Source: Mikania micrantha (Eukaryota > Streptophyta > Magnoliopsida > Asterales > Asteraceae). From it: a stretch of DNA of 64,000 nucleotides. The stretch lies in NCBI GenBank assembly GCA_009363875.1, contig CM018694.1, positions 4,836,001 to 4,900,000 on the forward strand, given 5' to 3'. The first letter of the stretch is position 1, and each line of letters begins with the position of its first letter. Under the pieces are notes generated by a model, which saw only the letters and a program-made list of their open reading frames with translations, was not told the origin of the DNA and did no database searches. Positions 22,085 through 32,171 of the stretch are shown piece after piece. The translations under genes and the position numbers were made by a program.

Positions 22085-25015
22085 TGTCACACCCCCAAAT
22101 TCCCACTTGTGGCGTCAGTCCACATGGGTGTGACGTGGCCAGGATCACAGCTCATGGTCATATAGAATGACTCTATATGAGTTTCACAATCACATACCAT
22201 CATAAATAAAACCAGTTTTCATAAGTAAGCAGCGGAAATGTTTAACATTAAAAGTAAATAAGTTGCAGCGGAAAAATAATTTGTTTAACAGACACTACAT
22301 TGTTCAAATTGTTTTTAAATCAACAAATGCACACACAAGCCTAGGACTTGAGTCTATATGCCAGTCAGACTCCTTAATACATCCTTGTGCGCATCCTAGC
22401 GTGTGCTCCATCAGTTACCTGAGAATACATGCGAAAAGTGTCAACTAAAAAGTTGGTGAGTTCACAGGTTTAGACAGACTGAAAAGTAAACAGACATATA
22501 CTGGGTATGTTAAGTTTTGTTGTTGGATACTACGATCCGTGGAGTGTGTCAGTTCATCTTACCGAAACTAGACTGTTTCCGTTTGCCTCCGCAGGTCATC
22601 GCTGAACCCGCATTCACATCGAAATTACACTCGTTATGACCTCCAGTCAACATTGGTGCCGAGTGGGGTTAGTCAAACCCAGTAGTACTACGTAATTACG
22701 ACTCGTTTGATACACAACTAACGGTAAGGATAAGTGAGGACTTTAAGCGATAAAAGTTACACTCGAAAATAGTTTTCACAACATACTAGTCATACATCTA
22801 AAAACCGTTGCATAGTATTCTCACCCCAATAGTTTAGCAAATCAGTTAAAGAGTAAAAGTGGGGCCGTAAACTCACCTGAGTTAAATAATGCGTTTGCTC
22901 AAAAGAGATAGTGTAGCTCGCCGGCTAGTAGTCACCTATATCACATAGGTACTATGAGTTCGTGTTCACATATGTGGGTCTCACAAGACCGTGTTCGTGT
23001 TTAACAACACCAAGTTGTTAAGTGGGTCATGATGACCGTGTTTGACCGTGTTGACCGTGTTTGAACTAACGACCCGTTGGTGACGGCTTTGGATCAAGTG
23101 CTCGTGTAATGTGCGGTTTAGTGTCGTGTTTAGTGTACGGATACCAAAAGTCATTCCCATGAGGAAACTTACTATTTATGGTAAGTTTCTATTTTAGGAA
23201 AGTTTCCATATTTAGCAAGTCATGCATAAAATCACGTTTCGATTATTCTAGCATGCGTATCTATCCTAAATGAGCATGTCATCAAATAACACATAGTTGC
23301 ACATAGCCGGTTTAGCATAGTTTACGCGTAAAAGTTTCTATATTTAGAAAGTTTGCACACATAAGCATATTTCATCAAGTTTGACAACCAATATCATCTA
23401 ATATTATTATCTTAGTCCTAAATAACCCTTTAATCATGATCGTTACGATTAACATGTGACAAATCATCGACTTAGCAAAATAAAGTTACTATATTTAGTA
23501 ACTAATGAAAATACCCACAAATCAAATCTCCCAACAACATAATCCCATCAATATCATCATGAAATCACTAAATAAGCATGTTATACTCAAGACACTATCA
23601 TACATATCATCCATTTGCAAACTTGTGATAAAAAGTTACTATTTATAGTGACATTTACAAAAATCATGACTTTGACCATTCTAAACATTTCTATGCATCA
23701 AATAACATCATAAAACATCCTTCCTAGCATAAATCATAGGTTTAATCACATGCATGTGGTTACAAACTCATCTAATCACCTACTTGCACAAATAAAGTTA
23801 CTATTTATAGTAACTAACACATTTTGACATTTCTTGACTACTATCAACACTCCTAATCTCTTAAATCATACCCAATATCATTTATAATCCTATTTCAACA
23901 TCAAGAATCATGTGAATCATGCTAGATCATGCATGCATGTTGTTAAAAGTGCATATTTCATAACCAAATCAACCAATCAACACCACATTCAATCAAAATC
24001 ATCATAGATCATCATCAACTCACTAAATCAGTAATAACATCATCAAATAATAGATTCACAACATCAAAATTTCGTGGGTTGAGTGGTACTAGTGTTGCAT
24101 GTGGGTATTTCCCCTTGTATGTGTGCCTAAAGGTGATTTTAAGCAAGATTGAACATAGAACTACCTTATAAGGCTTCAAATCCACGAAATGTAATCTGAA
24201 CAGCTTCTGGAATAACCCTAGGGAGGCTGAGATCGACCAGAATGCAAGGAACAAGAAGATAGAGTGTTCTTGTAGGTTCTTCAAGGCTTCAATCTCCTCC
24301 AATGGCCTCCTATGACTTGGAAATGGCTTCTTCTGATGCAAAATGGCTGTAGCAGAGTGTGGAGTGTCGAGATTGAGCGTATCAGTCGAGAGAAAACGAG
24401 TAGAGGCTAGAGAAATGATTAATCTTGGTTAAATAAAGATTTCTGCGCAATTGGACCCGTCGCGTACCGCGACACCTGACAAAATTTGTCCCCCGCGTAG
24501 CGCGATGATTAAAATAATCATTCTGTTCCCGAAACACGCCGCGTACCGCGATGGAGGAAGTTGATCTGCCGTCGCGTACCGCGATGGTTTTCGGAGAGTT
24601 CAAATTCTCCCGCCCAGGCTTCGCGTACCGCGAAGGCCCAATTGGGTGCCCATCGCGTACTGCGATGGGTCTCGGTTGAGCCCAATAAGCCCAATTTCAT
24701 AGTTTTGAGTCGATTTTCGCGAATTTCACAATTACGATTATCGTTTCTCGACATATGAACATTGTTCTACTAACTTAGGTTCTCCGGAACCTAATTGTGC
24801 AATGATAGTGTACTGTGGTTCGATCCGTTCACCAATGTTCGTCATTCAAGACACGTGCGAGTTTCGCGCGATAATTCCTCGAATTATCGGTGTGATTGGT
24901 CCGTTGTGCCACGTGTCACACTAAATACAATTATTCTTGTGCCACGTATGAAATAATAATACACATTATTATTAAAATAAAATAAATGCTGACCTGGAAT
25001 TTACGAGGTGTCACA
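22085..25015 (-). repeat. 5' LTR of the Tekay element
   Basis: 2,931 bp, nearly identical to 13417-16338; the length difference is a duplicated GTGTTGACC-like 9-mer near 23040. It should contain promoter and transcription start, but I could not place them. Confidence 0.93.
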
Positions 25016-26076
25016 GTGTAGGATACTGGGATTTAGTGTGATATATTCTTGTCTCATGCAATATTAATTTCTTGTGTCATGCAACATACCTCGAGAAGTA
25101 TGTGCATAAATATACTAAAAGAATTCTTGTATCATAGTAAAATAAATCAAGTATTGTAGCATGTATTTCCCCCAAAATATGCAAAATGAAAAAGGGGCTA
25201 CGAATACTCACAGTGTGTATAGCAATGGAACCCATGTACATGTGTTGAGATAACCAAATTCTGAGTGACCGTATACAACACATTAGTGCTAGTCAACTCT
25301 AATTGTTTGATATAGAATAGCATTTCCCAATTGAGTTGAATATGATATCCTGTTTGATATCAAATGTGTATCAATAACTGTCATTAACAATCTTGTTTTG
25401 TATGTCTATACGACAAAACTATCGCACGTGATCTAACGTGTCCTCACTTTTGTTAAATTGGATTAAACGAAGACTTTTGTTTACATGTGTTATCTTCGGG
25501 TTATAAATGTTTATCCTTTTAACACTCGATTATTTATTTAATCGAATGTGTTTGTAATTGATAAGCTTAATTGTGCATATATAATAATGATTATCAAACT
25601 TGATAATTATCGTTGTTATATATAACTTCGTTGAATTAAAATAAAGATATTAAAATGTTCTAACTCATGTATGTATCATCTGTTGTAACGACGTTTATTG
25701 TATCGCAACGTGTTTATTATGCACAAGTCGTTACTAGTATTTATATATATGAGTATTGTTCCATCTCGTAGTAATTATTGTAACTTGATGACTCATATAC
25801 GTATAAAATATATTTAAAACTATTTTGTCGAAATATAGTCATTAAATCTAAATATAGATTTTTAGGATCAAGTCATCAATATAAACATATATTATGTGAA
25901 CTACCAATTTTATCAAATGTACTTGACCCCTTTGTTTACATAGTTACATCTCGTATGTTTTGAAATATTTAACTCTTCGTTTCATATAAAATAATCGTTC
26001 TGATAATCAAACCTTACAATTGTTAATATTTAGATTTTAATAATAAGATCTTTCGTGTTGCACATAATGGACTCAT

Positions 26077-26196
26077 TTAAATATATAAGGTCTTAATATT
26101 TGTATCTAACCATAGTCGACATTGTATATTTATCATGTTGATTGACCCTTGTGTTTGTTGTGTTTGTATATATGTTGTTCCACTTTCCATAGACAT
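26077..26196 (-). pseudogene. Truncated start of the viral protease/RT ORF
   Basis: 39 codons from the ATG at 26196, in a different frame from the preceding ORF, whose stop lies just upstream. The residues SINMINIQCRLWLDTN fit the segment that precedes the aspartic protease in caulimovirid pol ORFs, but the sequence stops at TAA and no protease DTGA or RT motifs follow. The viral/host junction is probably between 26077 and about 26150. This is inference from position and a weak match. Confidence 0.5.
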
Positions 26197-26207
26197 TTGA
26201 TTTGTTT

Positions 26208-28940
26208 CTATTTCTTTTTCTTAAAAACTATATCTTCTATATTATTTATTTTATTTTCTAATGCTTGTGATTTTATTTCCATATGGTTTAACCTTTCTTC
26301 TTTTCCTTGTAATTTTAATTTTTGTAATTCTGTTATTAACTCTATTTTTTCCAATTTTTCATTTTTATTATTTCCTATTTCGTTTATTTCTATATCCTTA
26401 GTATTTTCGATATTATATAATTCTTTTATGCATAGATAGCATATTTCTTTAAAACATATATTGCATTGTGATCTTTTTTCTATACTGGGATAATATCCAC
26501 AATTAAAACACTTTATATAATTATTTCCTCTATTATGTTTCCAATCATGTTTATAGCTTCCTTCTTCATTATTCATATATGTATATGTTATTTTTATTAA
26601 TGGTTTTTCTTCATCACTATATATGTTGTATATAGATTCATTATCAGTATTATCTGTTTCTAATGCTTCTATTTCATATTCATTTAATTGTTCTATTAAA
26701 GTACTTCTTTTTGTATTTTTATTTTTGTTTGGACATTTATTTGCTAGATGTTTTTCATCTCCACAAATAAAACATTTACATTTTCTTGTTTTTGGTCTAT
26801 TTACATATTTGTATTTATTTTTATAATATGGTCTATATTCTCTTTTATAAGTATTACTTTTTCTTAGTTTTTTCTTTTTACTATAATAACTATATGCTTG
26901 TGGTGTGTATATTGCTGTTTTACAAAATGCGTATGCATTTCTTTTTAATTGTTCTTGTAATGCTACTTCCTTGCATTTTTCTTCTAATATTCCAAATGTA
27001 TATGTTATTCTAGGTCCTATTCCTAAATTATTTTGTTGACCATATAGTTGTTTCCATGATTCATGTATACTTCTTCCTAAATCTCCTGGTAATTTTATAA
27101 AATATTTATCACATAGATTATCATCCATTGCTTGTCCTGTCTGTGATAATAATCTTGTAAAATCTTGTGTAAATTCGTTTATAAATCTCATATCTGATAT
27201 ACTTAATTGTTCTAAGTTCCTTATGGTTGTATTTTGTATTAATGTGTTATTTTTTGCTGGGTCTACTCCTATAATGAGAGTCCTAATTTGTGATGTAAAA
27301 TTATACGGGTTATCTCCTAGTGCTTTTAATCTATTTACTTCATTTGGATCCTGAGTTTTCTTACTCTGCCAAATTCCTAAAGCTGTTGGTCCTAATGTAG
27401 TTTCTAAATATGAAAACATATCCATACTATCTCTTTTATTTGTTTCCCACATTCTTACTACTGTTTGTTCCCACATTAAGATTTCATCAATCCATAATTG
27501 GGGTTTTTGTGATTCTAATAGTAACATACTATTGCTGTGTATATCTCCTATTGGTAGTCTATTTCCTCTTCCTATGCTATTATCTTCTTGATAGTAACTA
27601 ACCGATGGTTTTTCCCATGGTTCTCTTCCTATTGTTTCTTCTGTATCTGGTCCTGTTGTACTCCATTTTGGGTTTTTTCTCTTCCTTTCATATTCTCGAT
27701 CCATAAATACTTGTTCTTGTTTATAAAAATCTGAAATCATTGTTTTTCCTTGTGCTATACTTTCTACTAAGGGTAAATTAAAATATTCTTGTAATTTATT
27801 ATAACTTTCTTCGTATGTCATTTGTAAATCCGTTATACATTCTATTATCATATCATCTACTTCTTCTTGTATATTTAATTCTGTAAATTTCTTGTTAATT
27901 ATTTGTTCTATGGTTCTATTTGTTTCTTCATTTTTGAATATTGGTTCATCTATATTTTCCCCTTCTTCAAATAAACTATAATCCATTTCTTCTTGTTCAA
28001 ATTTTATAAATTCTGGATTTATTTCATTAATTTCGTTTTCCGTATCATAATTTGGTAAATCATCTGTATCATAATTTGGTAAATCATTTGTATCATAATT
28101 TGAATCATTTTCTAGATCCATAAAATTAAATTGTGTTACTGGTGTTTCACTAATTTTACTATTAGTTTCTTCAGATACATTTTCTTCTTTATAATTTGTA
28201 AATCTTATACTTTGTGTTCCATCAATTCCTTCATATAAATAGCTTTTCTTCGGTATTAATGAAACTTTTTCTTCTCCTTTAATATCATCTAATTTCCATT
28301 CTAATCCTGATAATGTTTCTGGATTTATTTTTATATGTTCAATCATTTCTATTGATTTTGGAGCTATTGTATTTACTATTCCTTCTATATTTACTTTAAA
28401 ATTCATTCCTGATCTGTTACTAGCCCTTCCTAGTACTCCTATACTTATTACTATGTTTTTTCCCTCATACTTTTCATATCCTTTAGTTTGTAAAGCTATT
28501 TTTAAATTTTTAAGATCATTTATATCTTTTAATATTCCTGGTGTACAGTAAAATAAAGCTGTATTTTGGCTTAAATCTATTTCCATTCCAGAAATTATTG
28601 CTTTGTTTAATTCTGTTTTCCAGCATTTATCTAGTATTAATGCTAATAATTTTGTTCCTAAGTTTTTTCTTCCTAAAGCTTTTATTCCTATAACTATTAA
28701 TCCTGTGTGTACAAAGTTTTTTCCCGAATTTTTTATTTTCTTTATTGTTTCTATCTTGTTTTTATTGTATAATTCTATATTTTTGTTTACATCTATTTCT
28801 TCCTCCAACTGTATATTTTTTGAGTTATTAGAACATGATCCTTTTCTAATTATTTTATTTATAAAGGATTCTGAACTAATTATATCATTTATATTACTTG
28901 TAGATTTTCTTGCTTCTCTTATAGATCTATTTTTATTCAT
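26208..28940 (-). CDS. Caulimovirid movement protein-coat protein, 910 aa
   Basis: Residues about 65-270 resemble the 30K-superfamily movement protein of caulimovirids (TGLIVIGIKALGRKNLGTK, GMEIDLSQNTALFYC). A Glu/Asp/Asn-rich linker at about 275-300 has tandem NYDT(N/D)DLP repeats. Residues about 470-690 look like the capsid domain (LWIDEILMWEQTVVRMW, YFIKLPGDLGRSIHESW). A nucleic-acid-binding knuckle CKCFICGDEKHLANKC (about 717-732) has the spacing CXCX2CX4HX4C, and a second cluster at about 811-837 has CX2CX11CX2CX4CX2C. Both are described as badnavirus/tungrovirus signatures. The C-terminus is a coiled coil. The frame is fully open and shares ATGA with the upstream ORF. Codon use is extremely AT-rich, unlike the flanking gypsy genes. 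Confidence 0.85.
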   Translation of the reverse strand: MNKNRSIREARKSTSNINDIISSESFINKIIRKGSCSNNSKNIQLEEEIDVNKNIELYNKNKIETIKKIKNSGKNFVHTGLIVIGIKALGRKNLGTKLLALILDKCWKTELNKAIISGMEIDLSQNTALFYCTPGILKDINDLKNLKIALQTKGYEKYEGKNIVISIGVLGRASNRSGMNFKVNIEGIVNTIAPKSIEMIEHIKINPETLSGLEWKLDDIKGEEKVSLIPKKSYLYEGIDGTQSIRFTNYKEENVSEETNSKISETPVTQFNFMDLENDSNYDTNDLPNYDTDDLPNYDTENEINEINPEFIKFEQEEMDYSLFEEGENIDEPIFKNEETNRTIEQIINKKFTELNIQEEVDDMIIECITDLQMTYEESYNKLQEYFNLPLVESIAQGKTMISDFYKQEQVFMDREYERKRKNPKWSTTGPDTEETIGREPWEKPSVSYYQEDNSIGRGNRLPIGDIHSNSMLLLESQKPQLWIDEILMWEQTVVRMWETNKRDSMDMFSYLETTLGPTALGIWQSKKTQDPNEVNRLKALGDNPYNFTSQIRTLIIGVDPAKNNTLIQNTTIRNLEQLSISDMRFINEFTQDFTRLLSQTGQAMDDNLCDKYFIKLPGDLGRSIHESWKQLYGQQNNLGIGPRITYTFGILEEKCKEVALQEQLKRNAYAFCKTAIYTPQAYSYYSKKKKLRKSNTYKREYRPYYKNKYKYVNRPKTRKCKCFICGDEKHLANKCPNKNKNTKRSTLIEQLNEYEIEALETDNTDNESIYNIYSDEEKPLIKITYTYMNNEEGSYKHDWKHNRGNNYIKCFNCGYYPSIEKRSQCNICFKEICYLCIKELYNIENTKDIEINEIGNNKNEKLEKIELITELQKLKLQGKEERLNHMEIKSQALENKINNIEDIVFKKKK

Positions 28941-29398
28941 TTTCTTAGTAACCAGTGTTTATATGGTTTTTGTTTCTTTTCTATTTTAACCTCGTTTATA
29001 TTTAGATTATTTAATGCTGTAGTTATTTTATTTATGTCTTCTTGATTGTCTATTATCTCTTTGTTTTTATTTTTTAATTCTCTTATTATTTGATTATTTT
29101 GTTCCTTTATATAATCTAGATTTTCTTTTAGTTTTTGGATTTCTTCTGTTTGTTTATTAACTTGTGACACTAATCTTTTATTGTTTAACGCTTCTATTTG
29201 TAAGTTATATCCTAGATTTATAATTAAATCTGTTAAACTGTTCAGGTGTGCGTTATCTGCATGTATACTATGATTATGTTTTTCTTTAATTCTACAGATA
29301 AGACTATAAAAATTACCACTTATCTTAGTTTCACCTTTTTCAGTGAATTCCAAATTTAAAAATTCTAAGTTTTTTGCAATTTTTGTTAAATCTTCCAT
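28937..29398 (-). CDS. Caulimovirid small coiled-coil ORF, 153 aa
   Basis: MEDLTKIAKNLEFLNLEF... A long coiled coil spans about residues 80-135 (VNKQTEEIQKLKENLDYIKE) and the C-terminus is basic (KIEKKQKPYKHWLLRK). The predicted mass is near 17.6 kDa, about the size of the first ORF of tobacco vein clearing virus and of badnavirus ORF1 or virion-associated proteins. Its stop overlaps the start of the movement/coat ORF by four bases. Function is inferred from size, fold and position only. Confidence 0.65.
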   Translation of the reverse strand: MEDLTKIAKNLEFLNLEFTEKGETKISGNFYSLICRIKEKHNHSIHADNAHLNSLTDLIINLGYNLQIEALNNKRLVSQVNKQTEEIQKLKENLDYIKEQNNQIIRELKNKNKEIIDNQEDINKITTALNNLNINEVKIEKKQKPYKHWLLRK

Positions 29399-29400
29399 CT

Positions 29401-30420
29401 TCCTTTCTCTTCCAAATTTTCACTTTATTCTCTTAAAATTTTTCTTATATCTTGATTTTAATAATAATAACAAGTAATAATTAACAACAAATAATCATCC
29501 ATACTTCAAAATAATAATGATAAATTCAAAGCAATCAACAATCCCTAAATAAAATAACTACATATATATATATATATGTAAATCCTCCTCTTTCTGTTGA
29601 TTATTAGTTTATAAAATTATTACATTTTATTTCAAATAATCAGATTTTATAAATTTATGATGCAACACTTTTAATTTGGTATTCGTAAACCATATAGTTT
29701 TTGACTAACACGCTAGTAACTACACGATAAGTTACGTTTACGGTTTACAATTATCAATTGAAATTCTGTTATTATATTTTTGGTTGATAATTATTTATTA
29801 ACCCATTTCTCAAGTAATTAAGCTCATCAAATTCAATCTATTAGATAAATCTCGGTTAGTAATACGGGTATTTGTCTCAAATCTCTCGATGTCGATACAC
29901 ACTCGACTCGTTTAGCGGGTCTTTACGAATTTCTAAATTTTACCAGGTATTAAACAAAGTTATTTTATACAACTATCATTGATCATTTTCGTTGGCTTTT
30001 GGCCGCGACAAAAATAATTAGCAACGCACGAGTTAATATTTGCATGATAAAGGTTAGCGTGCGATTATACCTTTCAATCCGATTCGCGTACGCGAACTCA
30101 TTCTGATAACCGGTAATCCGTTTAGAGATCTGTGCACACTAACAAGTTCGTTTTTGTGAAACTATTGTTGACCAGATCTAACTAGGTCTGACCCACGTTG
30201 ACTGTTTAACCGGCTTTGACCGATTGTTGACCATGGCTTGTTTCAACACAAGATCCTTAGATCAAATTAGATCTGTCTTTTTTTTCATCAACCCTGATCA
30301 ACTCAAAGCCTATTTCAAACAAGCTGAATTCTTGTACACTGCTGATATACTACATAATAACAATTCTTACGAGCCGAACATAGCCAACTCACCCGAAAAT
30401 ACCCTCGAAACATTACGAAG
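29401..30420. other. Right flank of the caulimovirid, joining outer LTR sequence
   Basis: AT-rich, with (TA)n at 29560-29578, then sequence that I assign to the outer solo LTR by the nesting argument. A 72-codon frame at 30224 runs across the TIR-element boundary and is not credible as a gene. Confidence 0.5.
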
Positions 30421-31194
30421 GGGCTGTTTGGTAACCTCTTAATGGTTCCATTAAGAGGTTACCTCTTGTCACACCCCGAGCCGGCGGGGTTGGATCGGAG
30501 TCCCCGTCGGGCGGAAGGTTCCCGGGGCGTGATATCGCGGGTGATAATCATGATGATCAGATTGTTTACATAGCATCAACGTTTAAGAATAACTAAAGCA
30601 CAATCAAATGATATATAGGATTACAAAGTTAAATTACATATAGCAATGTTCTGCAATTTAACTAAGTAAACCTAACCCAAAAGAATAATGTTTATATCTT
30701 GTATATGTACAAGATATCAAAAGTAGTATGTATCATCAACAAAAGATGTGCTTCCCAAAAGTCTACTAGGTCCTCTATCTGGGCAGCCTAGTATGAAATT
30801 CCAAGAGCTTAAGTTTAAACCTGTTCTTCACCTGAGAAAGCATGTAAAAAAGATCAAGTCAACACAACGGTTGGTGAGTTCATAAAGTTTATAAGTTTAA
30901 AAATAGTTTCACAAACCTCTTTAGGTAAAACCTTAACCTCATTAACTCCACCTGTAATATCCAAGTCGGTATGCTTATATATAGGGCATATGTAAGGGAA
31001 CAAACCCTAGCCAACATCCCACCACATACTAACCCGGATATGACATTGTTGTTAACGATAATTAAACCTTTTACCTACCAATCAATTCAATCCTCATCAA
31101 AGCTTTTGATATCTGTTTCAAAGTTTTCATGTCTATTGTATTCATAAGTGTTAGCTTCCCATCATGTTTATCAAGCATCATAGATTCACACGCA

Positions 31195-31705
31195 CATAGT
31201 TCAGCAATTACATATCTCCTATAAGCAGACAAAAGCTCTGGAATACCAGAAGTTTAGCAATTACATGTCTCTTATATAGATAATAGCTTAGCATTCATTA
31301 GGTTCATGTTTAGCCTTTACATACCTCGTATAAGCCGACAAAAGCTCTGGAATACCAGAAGTTTAGCAATTACATGTCCCTTATAACCAGGTAATAGCCC
31401 CGTAACGTTACGTTTATGTTTAGCATTTACATACCTCATATAAGCCGACACAAGCTCTGGAATACCAGAAGTTTAGCAATTACGTGTCCCTTATAACCAG
31501 GTAATAGCCTAGAATCGATACTTTCATGTTTAGCCTTTACATACCTCATATAAGCCGACAAAAGCTCTGGAATACCAAAAGTTTAGCAATTACATGTCCC
31601 TTATAACCAGGTAATAGCTGAGTATCATTATGTTTATGTTTTTACATGTATCTCACCCCATAGGTACAAGCTCTGGAATACCAGAAGTTTAGCAATTACG
31701 TAAAC
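31195..31705. repeat. Tandem array, about 110-bp unit, five copies
   Basis: The phrase AAGCTCTGGAATACCAGAAG recurs near 31232, 31342, 31452, 31562 and 31669, spaced about 110 bases. Units share GTTTAGCAATTACATGTC and ATACCTCATATAAGCCGAC. It lies inside a solo LTR. Confidence 0.85.
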
Positions 31706-31810
31706 TATGGTTAGATACATGTACAATGTTTCATGCGCAAGTAATAGCATCACGTAATAAAGTTTCGAGTATTCAATTATTGATTCATCATGTATATCAT
31801 ATGTTTATTT

Positions 31811-32171
31811 CAAGTCTCATATAATAGCATCACGTCTCATGTAATAGCATCAAGTCTCATGTAATAGCATCAAGCCTCATGTAATTGTATCATGTCTCAT
31901 GTAATAGCATCAAGTCTCATGTAATAACATCAAGTCTCATGTAATTGTATCAAGTCTCATGTAATTGTATCAAGTCTCATGTAATAGCATCAAGTCTCAT
32001 GTAGTAGCATCAAGTCTCATGTAATTGTATCAAGTCTCATGTAATAGTATCAAATCTCATGTAATAGCAACAAGTCTCATGTAATTGTATCAAGTCTCAT
32101 GTAATAGTATCAAATCTCATGTAATAGCAACAAGTCTCATGTAATTGTATCAAGTCTCATGTAATTGTATC
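31811..32171. repeat. Tandem array, exact 20-bp unit, 18 copies
   Basis: The unit is a variant of CAAGTCTCATGTAATAGCAT; each 60 bases hold exactly three units. Variants with TAATTGTAT alternate with TAATAGCAT, giving higher-order pairs near 32020-32150. Confidence 0.92.

Larger units (their letters stand above)
13417..25015 (-). mobile_element. Full-length Tekay-type Ty3/gypsy chromovirus
   Basis: 11,599 bp with LTRs of 2,922 bp (13417-16338) and 2,931 bp (22085-25015), TG...CA ends and a perfect 5-bp duplication GTGTA at 13412-13416 and 25016-25020. The order on the minus strand is 5' LTR, tRNA-iMet primer site, extra ORF, gag, protease, RT, RNase H, integrase with chromodomain, polypurine tract, 3' LTR. 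The LTRs differ at roughly 30 positions plus a 9-bp tandem gain in the 5' copy, about 1 percent. Gag-pol has two in-frame TGA codons, so the copy is probably not autonomous now. Tekay assignment rests on the chromodomain and RT/IN motifs and is from memory. Confidence 0.93.
26077..29400 (-). mobile_element. Endogenous caulimovirid (pararetrovirus) fragment
   Basis: Three consecutive minus-strand ORFs in compact viral arrangement: a small coiled-coil ORF, a movement/coat protein ORF sharing ATGA with it, and the beginning of a third ORF 11 bases further on. Protease, reverse transcriptase and RNase H are absent apart from about 39 residues. It lies inside a plant solo LTR, so it is integrated DNA. 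Right-hand limits are unclear: an AT-rich stretch with a (TA)n run at about 29560-29578 follows, then host-like sequence. The layout recalls solendoviruses while the zinc motifs recall badnaviruses; placement needs a tree. Confidence 0.85.

Noticed and set aside
26149..29000. Phe/Leu/Ile-rich plus-strand frames resembling membrane proteins
   Set aside because: Shadows of the very A-rich viral coding strand on the opposite strand.
30224..30442. 72-codon frame starting MLTMACFNTRS
   Set aside because: It crosses the boundary of the TIR element and has no known motif; a chance frame in LTR-derived sequence.
31811..32171. CRISPR-like array
   Set aside because: Units are contiguous 20-mers without unique spacers, inside a plant LTR; it is a simple tandem repeat.
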